DNA of 64,000 nucleotides from Seison nebaliae. Its lineage: Eukaryota; Rotifera; Pararotatoria; Seisonacea; Seisonidae. Both the position numbers and the translations under genes were made by a program. The stretch lies in assembly GCA_023231475.1 (NCBI GenBank), contig JALJEE010002181.1:1-64000 (forward strand), written 5' to 3'. The notes beneath the pieces are model-generated. The model was not told the origin of the DNA. It saw only the letters and a list, made by a program, of their open reading frames with translations, and ran no database searches. Below, one piece after another: positions 38,817 to 49,464 of the stretch (positions are counted from its first letter, which is position 1; every line of letters starts with the position of its first letter).

Positions 38817-40773
38817 CGACATTCATTAAGTGAAATTAATCTGTTAATGCCTCGTGCTCAATCCTTAATTAATCGATCAATTCAGAAAGAACAACAACAG
38901 AAAATATTGTTACAAGAATTACATAATCAACAACAGCAACACATTCAACAACAACAACAGCAGCAGCAACAACAACAACATCAGCAACAACAACAAATTC
39001 CTTTTCAGAATATAACTTATGCAAATTTGGATTCATTTACTAATTTAGATGAGAATTCGATTAAATTGACGAAATTACAAATTCCTCATCAATCCGACAA
39101 ACTTACATCTATTCAACAAATTGATGATGCACAACATCAACACCAACACCATCACCACCACCAACAACAACAACAGCAACAACAGTTCCATAAAGCACAA
39201 CATTTACAGAAGCAACCACATCAACTACAACACAAACAACAACAGCAACAACAACATTTACAATCGAAGAAATTTGTTGAAAGTGAATTATATGGAAAGA
39301 ATCGAATAGAATTGATTAATCCAGCGACGTATTTCGAAGCGAAGACACATCCATCATCATATCATCCGCAGCGATTGAAAATAGATCAGAAGAACGATTT
39401 TCATTCACAAATATTTACGAAAGAGATTGGAAAGAATATTAATATGAAATTATTATCAAATTCCACCACATCGACATCCGTCACAGTCACATCAGTCACT
39501 TTATCCACATCAAGTGGAGTTGGTGCCACTGTTGGTGGTTTGAAAATGGCAACAAATAATAATCCTACATCGACAACTGTCACAAGTTCCAATATCATCT
39601 CGTCGTCAAGTACATCGACGACAACACAAGGTCATGTAAAGGGAGATATCATCACTTGTCCGGATGGGAAACGGAAAAAATTTAATGGAAAACAATGGCG
39701 ACGATTATGTTCGAGAGATGGTTGTAATAAGGAGTCTCAAAGACGTGGTTTCTGTTCGAGACATTTATCGCAACGTGGAAAGAATATTTCAATGAAATCG
39801 ACAATAAGTCAAAAGAATTCGACAGCTACTCTCACTTCTCTCTCTACATCTTCCAACAATTCCACTCTCCATCATCCACTTGACAATAGTGGCACATCCG
39901 ATTTTGTGATAAGTGAATCACCATCATGGAAGAGTTTACGTCAATTCAATTCATCGAAACTTGCCGATTTGCCGAAGAATCACATGAAAATGATGTCGGT
40001 CACTAATTCGAATATCAACTCTCAACTATTCAGGAATCACCAATCGAATCAACTCGTGAAAAATGTTTCAAATCGATCGTTGACTCATTCAAAATCGTCG
40101 TCAATATCATCACCTGTCACTTCATCTACCGGAATCTTATCGAAAGCTTCCACTCGACCAGTGGACATTCCCCTAACGAATTTAAGTGAATCACAATATC
40201 TTTCACTTCAATTGAATGGTGAACAATCCATCAATCATCCACGACGATTAGTCGTCTCGTTGAATACGGATAAAACGGAAATATTGAGCGACATGATAAG
40301 AAAATCTTCAACAAATAACAACAAGAACAACAATAATAATAATATTAAATTATTACATAAGATTAATACAAGTCAAACATCTCCAGAACAAGGAGTGAAT
40401 TATATTATTTCTCAACAAGAACAAGAACAACAACAACAACGGCAAGAAGAACCATCACCAATAATATTACAACAACAACAACAACAACAACAACTCCAAT
40501 CGCCATTATTATTAGATAAACAACAATTATCTACTCTATTACATCAACACAAACAACAACAACACCAACAATTACAACAACAACAAACATTAGTGTCGCA
40601 AGACAATAAACTTGTTTCTTCACAAGTCGAAATTATTTCGACGAAATCTTCGAAAAATTTCGTTGATGAAGAGAATCTTTTAGTGCCATGGCCGGCTGTC
40701 ATACCGGATATAACGATGCAGTTAGAACGTTCAAAACGCCATAGAAATTATAGACATAATAACAAAGATGATA

Positions 40774-40807
<34 letters not shown>

Positions 40808-42491
40808 CAAAGATGAAGGACATGATGATAAGGAACATGAGACGGATGTTAGTCAAAATGAAAATGAAGATAAATTAGAAGATGGACAAAATAAAAAATG
40901 TGAAAAAGAGAAAATTGAGAGGAAGAAGTTGTCAGAGAAAGACGACACTACACAGACACCACTTCATAATTTCAAGCAGAATACTATGAAAACGATGGAT
41001 GGGATCGATTGTCCCATTCGGAGGGAGAAGACACTTTATAAGAATTTCATTTGTCATTTGAATAAGAAGGATATGTGTAATCGAAAGCGATCGTTATCCA
41101 ATGACAGTTTCCATGACAACTATTTTAAACGATGTCGCTCCGCTGACCAGACCATGCACTATTCAAGTAATCACGATCTGAGTGGTAACGATATTATTAT
41201 CAATATAATGAGTCGGGATAAATATTCTCCAGATGTTCATGCCATAAACGAGAAGGAGGAGAAGATGCAATATTCCGCTATTTCCCCATCAGCTGTAACG
41301 GATACAAGTGGATATTCGACGGAGAAGTCGTTGAAAACAACAATTGCTTTAACAGCAACTAATCACTTAGTATTAGATCAATCCACAACGACTGTTACTG
41401 ATTCTACCGATCTACCAGAACGTGTGGCATCTGTTGATTTGGAAATGAAACAGAATAAGAAATCATATTTCTATAATTATTATCGAAGGAAATCCATTGA
41501 CACATCCATCAATCCAATTCATTTTAATTCTCTATCATCATTACCCACAATAACAACAACAACAACTATAACAACAACACCATCATCGACGATAATGACA
41601 ATTACTTCAATTCCCGTTACATCAACAATTGAGACATCGTCATCGACAGATGGAACGACAATTTCTCATCAACAAATAATTCCTTCGAATGAATCATTCA
41701 ATCGAGTGAAGAAACGTCGTCATACAAAATCGGTTTCTAAGACGCCGACTAATCATTCATCATTAGCTTCCGTTAGGAAATATGCGAGAAATAGTCGAAA
41801 TAGTATATCATCTCAGACGACGGATGATGGAAAATTGAAATTGAAAACATTAATTCGTCCTACTGCTGAAGATACGGGAATCGATGGAGATTGTGAAGAT
41901 GAGGATGACGAGACGCCACATCAGAAAATTGATGTTAATAAAATGAGTGATCCGAAATTATTGTCGTATAAAATCTCTAGACCATCATCTCTCACCTTAT
42001 CAAACAAAATGGAAGATAACACTCAAAAATCACCAATCACTTCACCTATCAGTTTGAAGAAACCGATAATTATAAAATCGTTAAAACCATCACCATCACC
42101 GTCGTCATCGCCATCGTCGTCATTATCATCGACACCGGTTTTATCTGATGTCATGACAACGGTGGAAGCGACACCTCCATCCGACATTGTCATCAAAGAA
42201 TTAGAGAAGATGAACGAGGAGAAGAAATGTAAAGAGCTTTCTCCAATTTCAAATAATTCGACATCAGATCATCACGTGAATCATGACGACGATACGAAGA
42301 AGAATAATGATAAAATTCGTATTTTGATGAATGATTCATTCAACAGGAATATCGAACGAGCTTTCCGCTTTTCTACATCGACTACTGTCGTTCCCTCTCT
42401 CCCATCCACAACCATCACTACAACTCAATCAAAAATTACTGAGAAATCTTTGATGAAAGTGAATGGAGAACATTCTGTCAATAACATCCCC

Positions 42492-42527
<36 letters not shown>

Positions 42528-42599
42528 GATTTCGAAGAATTGGAAGAGAATAATTATTTGAAAGAAATAAAAATTCAAGAAGAACAACAATATCAACAA

Positions 42600-42630
<31 letters not shown>

Positions 42631-44022
42631 AACAAACCCATCATAATGGAGAATCTGATCAAATGATTCGAATGAAGACGATGTATCAGTCGAATGAAAT
42701 TAATTCACTACGATATCTTCCCAATCAAACGACGAATCATTTACTGCTCGAAGAATTGTCCATCAGTTCATTGAACCAATCGAACGAGTCGAATACTTAT
42801 CATTCGACTTCTACTTGTGTCCGTTACCATGACGACAATGATAGTGGATACATCACTCAAGGTAGTCAAGTGAGTCGAGAGAAGCAGAAGGATTATGCAT
42901 CAGTTGCTTGTGTCGACAAAGTCATGTCGACGAGATTCGATCAACACATCTCATCTACCAATTTCCAATTAGACAATACCATCCCCAACACCAGAGTTAT
43001 CATTAGTCCCAATAAAGATCTCACTCGATTCAACACACTCGACTTAAATTCGAATCTCTCAACTTTCGTCTCTTCCACCTCATCTCCCATCGATTTGATC
43101 ACGATGAATGTTGGAAAAGAAATATCTGATTTAACACCAATCAACAATAATCTAACAACAACAACAACAACGCCAGTCGCGTCAATATCGGTAGAAAAAA
43201 CGACGAAATCTTCTTATCAAAAGAAAGTTTTTTTTTTTGAATTTTTCCTTTAAAATTTCTTCATTATTTTTTCCTCTTTCAAGAATAAGATTAATAAGAA
43301 TACGAAACAAACGAAGAATAATGAGAAACGTTCTCCTAATGCATTTATACTTTTTAGTAAAAAGCGTCGACCCGAATTGAACGAGACTTTCCCTAAGAAA
43401 GATAATCGACAAGTTCCTTCCAATTCTTCTTTCACAATTTCTTCAATTTTCATTTATTTCTTTTTAGCTCAGTCGAATATTAGCGAAAGAATGGTATCAA
43501 TTAGATGATTTGGAGAAGGATAAGTATCGACATGATGCATTGAAAGTTCTAATGAAAATTTTATTTATTTATCTATTTAAACTTCTCGATAATTTCAGAC
43601 GAAAATGAATAAAAAAACGAAAAGTAATAATAAAACGACGACATTGAATGGTAATGTGTCGAAGAAGAAATCTGTTCGATCCAACTCGAAATCGAATAGT
43701 CAAGTTGTTGCGACGACGACCGCGACACCGGTGAGTGATACCATAAATGTTAAACAGAATTATTCGACTAGAAAACCCAGAAATCAGGTGAAGAATAAAG
43801 CGCAGATGAAGAAAGAGGTCGCCATTGACCTACTTGAAAACTCATACATAGAAAACTTCCCAAACAGTTAATCATTTTTTCCTCTTATTATTCTCTACAA
43901 CTTCTTCTCTTTCAGACGATGAGATGCAGCAAGTATTTAGTGAACATCAATCATTATTCGATAATGACATGGCTGCATTTAAGAACAAATTACGGGAAGT
44001 TCGCCAAGAGAAATTCAAATGA
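36826..44022 (+). CDS. cic: Capicua-type HMG-box transcriptional repressor (long form)
   Basis: Capicua represses receptor-tyrosine-kinase target genes in the nucleus by binding octamer sites with its HMG box plus C1 domain. Exons are 36826-38311, 38370-38558, 38635-43226, 43284-43412, 43468-43545, 43599-43866 and 43916-44022; all phases join, giving about 2,283 aa. The N-terminal CIC-L module lies at about residues 275-545 ([16 protein letters not shown] ... FYLPGTLENVE). A Cys-rich block, [15 protein letters not shown] then CSRHLS, sits near 905-925. The HMG box is at about 2103-2158 ([30 protein letters not shown]). C1 is at the extreme C-terminus ([12 protein letters not shown] ... [12 protein letters not shown]). 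Between them lie many poly-Gln tracts, Asn runs and a poly-Asp run near 40774-40810. Unusually, HMG and C1 are only about 70 residues apart, and the end of HMG helix 3 looks missing. AATAAA lies at 44065-44070. Confidence 0.92.
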
Positions 44023-45694
44023 ATTGTCCGATTAGAATAGATGAGATTAATTGAACGGAACAATAATAAAAAAAAATTAGATGTTCAAAACAATATCGTT
44101 TTCGCCATTTTCAAAATAACGAAAATTCAATACATCAATTAATTGAAGAGGGGGAGAAGAAAACGAAAGTGATTCTCTCGTTTTCCAACATTTGTTTTAT
44201 TATTCAACTCTCTTATATCCAACTTGTTCAAATTCCAACGATTTTCATCTAAACCACAAGTTTTACATAAATTTGTTATAATTTCAAATGGCAAATGTCG
44301 ATAATAAATAAGAAAAAATAAGAACATTTTACAATTCAATTAACATTTTATTATCTTTCCATAAAATTTCCTGATTTTATTTTAAAAATATTTTCTCAAC
44401 ACACAAAATGTACACAAACAAAATGATCATCAGCATTATATGGATTGACGATTTGATCCGTCTTTCATTCTTTCCCTTCACAACAGATCAGTTAGATAAA
44501 TCGGTCTCTTCTCCTCCTTTCTCTCATTCTCCATCATCATTCATTTCATTCTCCTACACAAAAATGAAAAGGATTGTAATGGATTTTATTCATTTATCAC
44601 AATATGCAAGTCAATGCAAAATATTTCCATAATAATATTTCCTCAAAATTTTCCAAAAATTTTTCTGAGGATTTTTTTTTCCAGAAAACATATTTTGTTG
44701 GAACTTTTTGGATTTTTCCATCGAATAATCCAAGAAATATTTAATGGAACCATTTTTTGGTGATGTTGGAAGATATTTTCTGGAATTTAAATAATCAAAA
44801 ATTTATTCTTGAAAGATCAGAAAGCAAAGTGGATTTGTTAAATTTGAATTGGAAAGTGAAATATTTTTCTTCTTGTTACAATATAGTTCTTATCATCATC
44901 ATCATTATAATCATCATTATTCTTATTAATATTTGTTCGTATTCGCAAAAGAAAACACAATGTTTATAATCGATCGACCGAAATCCTTTTAATTTCGCTC
45001 ACTCATCATCTCTCATCATTTGCACATATATATATACATATTGCGTTTATAAACCTTTCGAAATGAAAATTATTTAAAGAATAATTCGTCAAATCATCAT
45101 CAATATGTTTAATCAATTATCATCATTATGATAATTCATCATCATCAATTTATTCTATTCAATTTCACTTTGTTATTATCATCATATAAGTATCTATATA
45201 AAAAAGCATCGTTATACCTTTATTGTGAAGTTATCAGTATTTTAGTTATTGTTCTTAATAAATGCTTCGATCTCATTTTCTGATTATTTTTTTTATAAAA
45301 CTTTCTTCATATTCCTCCATTCTTTTCTTTATCATTTTCAGAAAATTCTCTTTTTTTACTTTTATCTATTTATTCCACATAGATAAAAGATTCTTTATTA
45401 CATACCTATATAGATAATAGCAACAATTGAATAAACTCTTTCTTATTCCGTTGTTATGACATCAAACAAATTACCTGAACATGAGATCCTCAGTTTTGTC
45501 TTCCTTCCTCAAATTCATCCAAATGGATAAATTTAGAAAAGAATTGTTGATTGAGATTTTTTAATTAAAATTTATTGAACGACGTTAAATTTAATGAAAA
45601 GTTTAATATATAATTTAAATTATAAATTTAATTATAATCGAATCAATTTCCATAACTAACTAAAATTCTTATTAAATTTCTTCTTAAAAACTAA
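44023..45694. other. Convergent 3' regions of capicua and the DUF3472 gene
   Basis: It contains the capicua poly(A) signal (44065-44070) and, on the minus strand, AATAAA at 45571-45576 for the DUF3472 gene. There is an imperfect CAT-rich repeat at 44889-44931. No other gene seen. Confidence 0.55.
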
Positions 45695-46516
45695 TTAGTT
45701 TTCGGTTTGGAATAACTGGAAACATTTCTGAATAACGTCATTCAAAATTTCGGGAACATCTCGACTCATGTTTAGACAATAAATCCATTCACCATTCGAT
45801 CGATCACATTTGAGATCACCTCCCGTTCCTAGTGTTATCGATTGTTTATCACCATCACTATTGTTCGCTAAGACATCTTTCCGATCTTTCGTAGTAATAT
45901 AAGTGAAGCGAGAACGATATATACGAATCCACTCATCGTTTGTTGATAAGACAAAAAGTGGACCAAAATGAGCAATTCGACATGAATCGGCCGATTGACA
46001 AGTTCGTTCGTAATCTTCGACGAAACTATAAATATTTGTAATTTCTCCTTTTCTATGGAAGGTGGCGAAGGTTGCCAAATGAATCCATTCACTCTCATTG
46101 AGTATATAGGCGGAGAATCTTCCTTCATTCTCTCGATTACATGCACACAATAATAATTGGACGTCATTATTTAATTCCCAATTGAAATCGGTTGTATATT
46201 GAGCTCCAGTACCTTCACCTTGAAATCGTTTATACCGACCATTCAATCCCACATAAATGGGCTTTATTCGTCGTTCTTCTGGTACAGCTTTCTCGTCTTC
46301 ACACTCATAGTCGTCCCATAAAGAAAAAATAATAACTTTACTGTCTGATCTCTGTTGTATACCGAAGTAGCCTTTACGAAAACCGATTAAATTGAAAAAA
46401 GTTCTCGGTGCAGATTCCTTTATTTTTATCTTCATATAAACCGCTCTCGCCGCTTCCCTATATCTCCATCTCAAATGTACAGCTGTTGCTCCTCGTGATG
46501 AACAATGTTTCTTCAT
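45695..46516 (-). CDS. DUF3472-domain protein
   Basis: Single open exon of 273 aa matching the DUF3472 fold in its typical order: an N-terminal HLRWRYREAARAVYMKIKI strand block, then FRKGYFGIQQRSD, a phrase of the VIIFSLWDDYE type, an acidic VPEERRIKP stretch, the FQGEGTGAQYTTDF glycine block, ECEW-like wall strands, the IYSFVEDYERT turn and RIAHFGPLFVLS. The biochemical role of this domain is not established; in bacteria and fungi it occurs in secreted or carbohydrate-related proteins. I see no signal peptide after the ATG at 46516, and the DUF5077 domain that often precedes it is absent. An in-frame stop lies 14 codons upstream, so an upstream exon would be needed for a secretion signal. 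A 9-codon upstream ORF overlaps the start (ATGA). Confidence 0.75.
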   Translation of the reverse strand: MKKHCSSRGATAVHLRWRYREAARAVYMKIKIKESAPRTFFNLIGFRKGYFGIQQRSDSKVIIFSLWDDYECEDEKAVPEERRIKPIYVGLNGRYKRFQGEGTGAQYTTDFNWELNNDVQLLLCACNRENEGRFSAYILNESEWIHLATFATFHRKGEITNIYSFVEDYERTCQSADSCRIAHFGPLFVLSTNDEWIRIYRSRFTYITTKDRKDVLANNSDGDKQSITLGTGGDLKCDRSNGEWIYCLNMSRDVPEILNDVIQKCFQLFQTEN

Positions 46517-47313
46517 TTTTCTTCTTGCAATTGATGAGTCATGGGACGAGTTACATTATGTAAGGTATCTAATGTTTTCTCGGACAGATATTTGAGAGGA
46601 ATGTATGTGGAAATATGACACTTCCCAGTTCTAATGGCTACATTAATTACATTTTAATTCTTTCTATTTCCAACATTATTTAATGCAAGATCATTTTTCT
46701 TCATTTTATCGAAATCATCACAAGTTCAAGTTGTTAATTTGAATGATCTGGTGGGACACATACTTAAGTATGTAACTAACAATTGTTAGTTGATAATTTT
46801 ATTTCATTCAAATTATAATCTGTCGATTAATGGTTATTGTGCGATTTTTCCATAATTTATCTACATTCTATGTTATTTAAACCAAACTGGGATTTATTAA
46901 ATTGCTAATTAATTGAGAATATATTCACATTTTCTTTCTTGAGATTCTCATAATTAAAATCGATTAAAATCGACAATTTTTAATAGACTCCAAATTCAGT
47001 AAGAGGATATGTATTACTAATTATTATTTTTCATCAACAATATGTCATGGACAATTAATGTGATTAATATAATTGATTTACTTAATAATAAAAAGAACAG
47101 TTGCTGTTCATTATTCTGGCGGGAGTACGATAACTTTACATTCTGACTACAGATTTAATCGAAAGATTTTCGATAACGATGTAAAATTATAAAATGCGTC
47201 ATCGGTACGTCATACTCGAACTTCTATTTAAGTTCCTTTAACTCATTGAAAATCGTTTACAATTACTTATCTTATTCGATTAAACTACAACCTTATTCGC
47301 AAATTATCACAAA
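46517..47313. promoter_or_regulatory. Divergent upstream region with a TATA-like box
   Basis: Gap between two divergent genes. TATTTAA at 47225-47231 lies about 85 bp before the ATG of the Met/Gly gene, a good place for a TATA box with a short leader. A 7-bp inverted repeat ATCGAAA/TTTCGAT is centred near 47166. On the minus strand the overlapping uORF of the DUF3472 gene runs 46542-46513. Confidence 0.35.
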
Positions 47314-47589
47314 ATGGGAAGTTCATCTAGTACACCAACATCATCACTTTCTTCCTTGTTATCGAGCATGGGAGGTGGCATGCCAGGCATGTCTATGATG
47401 GGAGGCGGTATGCCAGGAATGAGTATGATGGGAGGTGGCATGCCAGGTATGTCCATGATGGGAGGTGGTATGCCAGGTATGTCAATGATGGGAGGTATGC
47501 CAGGTATGATGGGAGGTATGCAAGGCATGATGGGAGGTATGGGAGGCGGTATGGGCGGCCCACAAATGTTGCCACCGATTTATGAATAA
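47314..47589 (+). CDS. Met/Gly-repeat small protein with myristoylation-like start and PPxY end
   Basis: A 91-residue protein, unrecognised. It begins MGSSSSTP, which fits N-myristoylation (Gly2, Ser6), then a Ser/Thr/Leu linker to residue 18. Four perfect GGGMPGMSMM decamers follow (residues 20-59; 47371-47490), then degenerate GGMPGMM/GGMQGMM copies. The end is MLPPIYE, containing PPIY, a PPxY-type WW-domain ligand. By my count 27 Met and 30 Gly make up about 63% of it. MxxMxMM spacing resembles the methionine motifs that bind Cu(I) in CTR-type transporters; Hsp60/Hsp70 tails are also GGM-rich, so this is only a suggestion. There is no signal peptide or membrane segment. A TATA-like box lies upstream; AATAAA signals lie at 47585 (overlapping the stop) and 47595. 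It could be a very compact, highly expressed gene. Confidence 0.65.
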   Translation: MGSSSSTPTSSLSSLLSSMGGGMPGMSMMGGGMPGMSMMGGGMPGMSMMGGGMPGMSMMGGMPGMMGGMQGMMGGMGGGMGGPQMLPPIYE

Positions 47590-49464
47590 ATGTAAATAAA
47601 ATAGCAGAAATAATATAATTCTTTATTTGTTGGTTTTTGTAACATCTTTTCATTTATCATACTCTTGTTCCACAAAATTACAATAAACGATTTTGTTATT
47701 ATTTACATGAAGAACAAGGGACTTTCAAACTGGCCAAGTTTTAATTTTATTCCACTGTTTACTTTTTATATTTATTGATATTCAATTTGAATAATTTGAC
47801 ATTTATTGAATTAAACTGAACTTTTTTAAATACACAAATATCTTGTTCATCTATAAAACTTATCATAAATTATTATAAAACTGCAAATTTAAGTAAGTTT
47901 AAACTGTTAAATGACCTTACTTTTTATTGATTTATATCGTAAGAACCATAGTCAACATTGAAGGAGGAAAAAGCAGATTATTAAAAGAATATAAATTTCA
48001 GTTCTAAACGTTCTTATGGGGATTTACTAGAAACTACCTTCCCGAGAACTACACTTACCTTTAGATACCGGCTCAGGTTTTCCGGAAAATGTATAAAAAA
48101 AAATAAATTATTTGTCAGGTACAGAATTACAACAAGTTTATTAGATAGTAAATATTTTATGCACAATTAGGACGTCCAACAAGCTTAAATAGATCCAGGA
48201 CAGGTTTTAGTTTAAGTATATTTGAATTTGGTAAAGCCTAAACTTTAAATAACTGTTGATAAATATTTTTGAATATTTTGATGCGAACTTGGCGACATAT
48301 CTGTTGCTACAGTTAATAAAGTGCGCTTTAAATGATGACTTTTAGCATAACGATTATAAAACGTATTACTGAACTAGAATATGGTAGAAGTTCTATCATA
48401 TTTCTATCATAGAACAAATAATCTTATTTTTACTATAAATTAATAGTTTTTCATATGCAAATTGTTAAAGGAAGAAATTAATCCTTCTTGCATGAATTGT
48501 TAGTTAGTTTACTTTATCCTAAATGAATAGATTTAGATGTTTATAGAAATGCTATTTGAACATATCATTTCAATTTCTGGCAATAATGTTCTGAGGACAT
48601 GGTTCTAGTCCTTTTGGAGACGTAGTTTGTTGAGGCAGGTTTGACTTCAAATTTTTTTTAATTTTATGTATGTATTATTTTGTAGGAGAGAATCGAATGG
48701 GATGATTGATAAGGAGGTTAATAATGATTTAACACCAAATATTAGGAAATATAAATCATAATTTCTTTTCAGGTAAGGGAATAAACAATCTCTATGCGTA
48801 ATGAGAATTCCCACGATACTGGAGGATTACGATTAATAACTTGATTGCAACTTTAATTAATTTTAAACCCGAAAAATATTCTAGAAGATCTGTTTGGTTA
48901 TCATACCAACTATGTACTTCTGAGGGAAACTTAAGTCGCATATGAAAGTAGTCGGTGACGTACATCGACCTACAAGTGGTTTTATTTGAATGGATGAGGA
49001 AAATTTAGAATGGCGACAGACATTAGAGAAAAAATCCCTTAATACCTAATATCTTATTTCTTACTATTAACAAACGAAATATAATTCGACCTATATTACA
49101 TTAAACTATTTTTAATTTTAGTTTAATAAATTAAGTTTCAATTTAAAATTTAAAAATATTCATTAAATTGTCATGCTTGGTAATGCCGGTAAATATTAAA
49201 GTTAATGCTAATGAAAACGTGCACAGGCTTAGAGGATAATTTTGGGCTAAATTGAATTTGGCAAATAATTTTCATAAATGATAATAAAACACGATATGAT
49301 TTTGAAAAGGAAAATAGAGAAAGAAATTAATGTTTGGAATAATTATCCTGACTGTTCGTGCAAACATAGCATGATGATATAGTCGAAATGATGATTCTTA
49401 TCGAACTTCTTACTAACAAGTTTGTAAGTTGTTTTGAAATTTGTTGAAATAAGATTAATGCACT
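47590..49464. other. AT-rich spacer, no gene identified
   Basis: Stops in all frames; no repeats or RNA genes recognised. Small better-balanced patches near 48020-48080 and 48590-48650 have no readable frame. Just before the channel gene, an upstream ORF (49458-49475) overlaps its ATG out of frame. Confidence 0.5.

Noticed and set aside
42429-42662. Open frame on the minus strand with poly-Leu/Ile
   Set aside because: It is the complement of CAA and AAT repeats of the capicua coding exon, not a membrane protein.
47307-47653. Two Pro/Leu-rich minus-strand open frames
   Set aside because: Mirror frames of the Met/Gly decamer repeat; repeat coding keeps several frames open.
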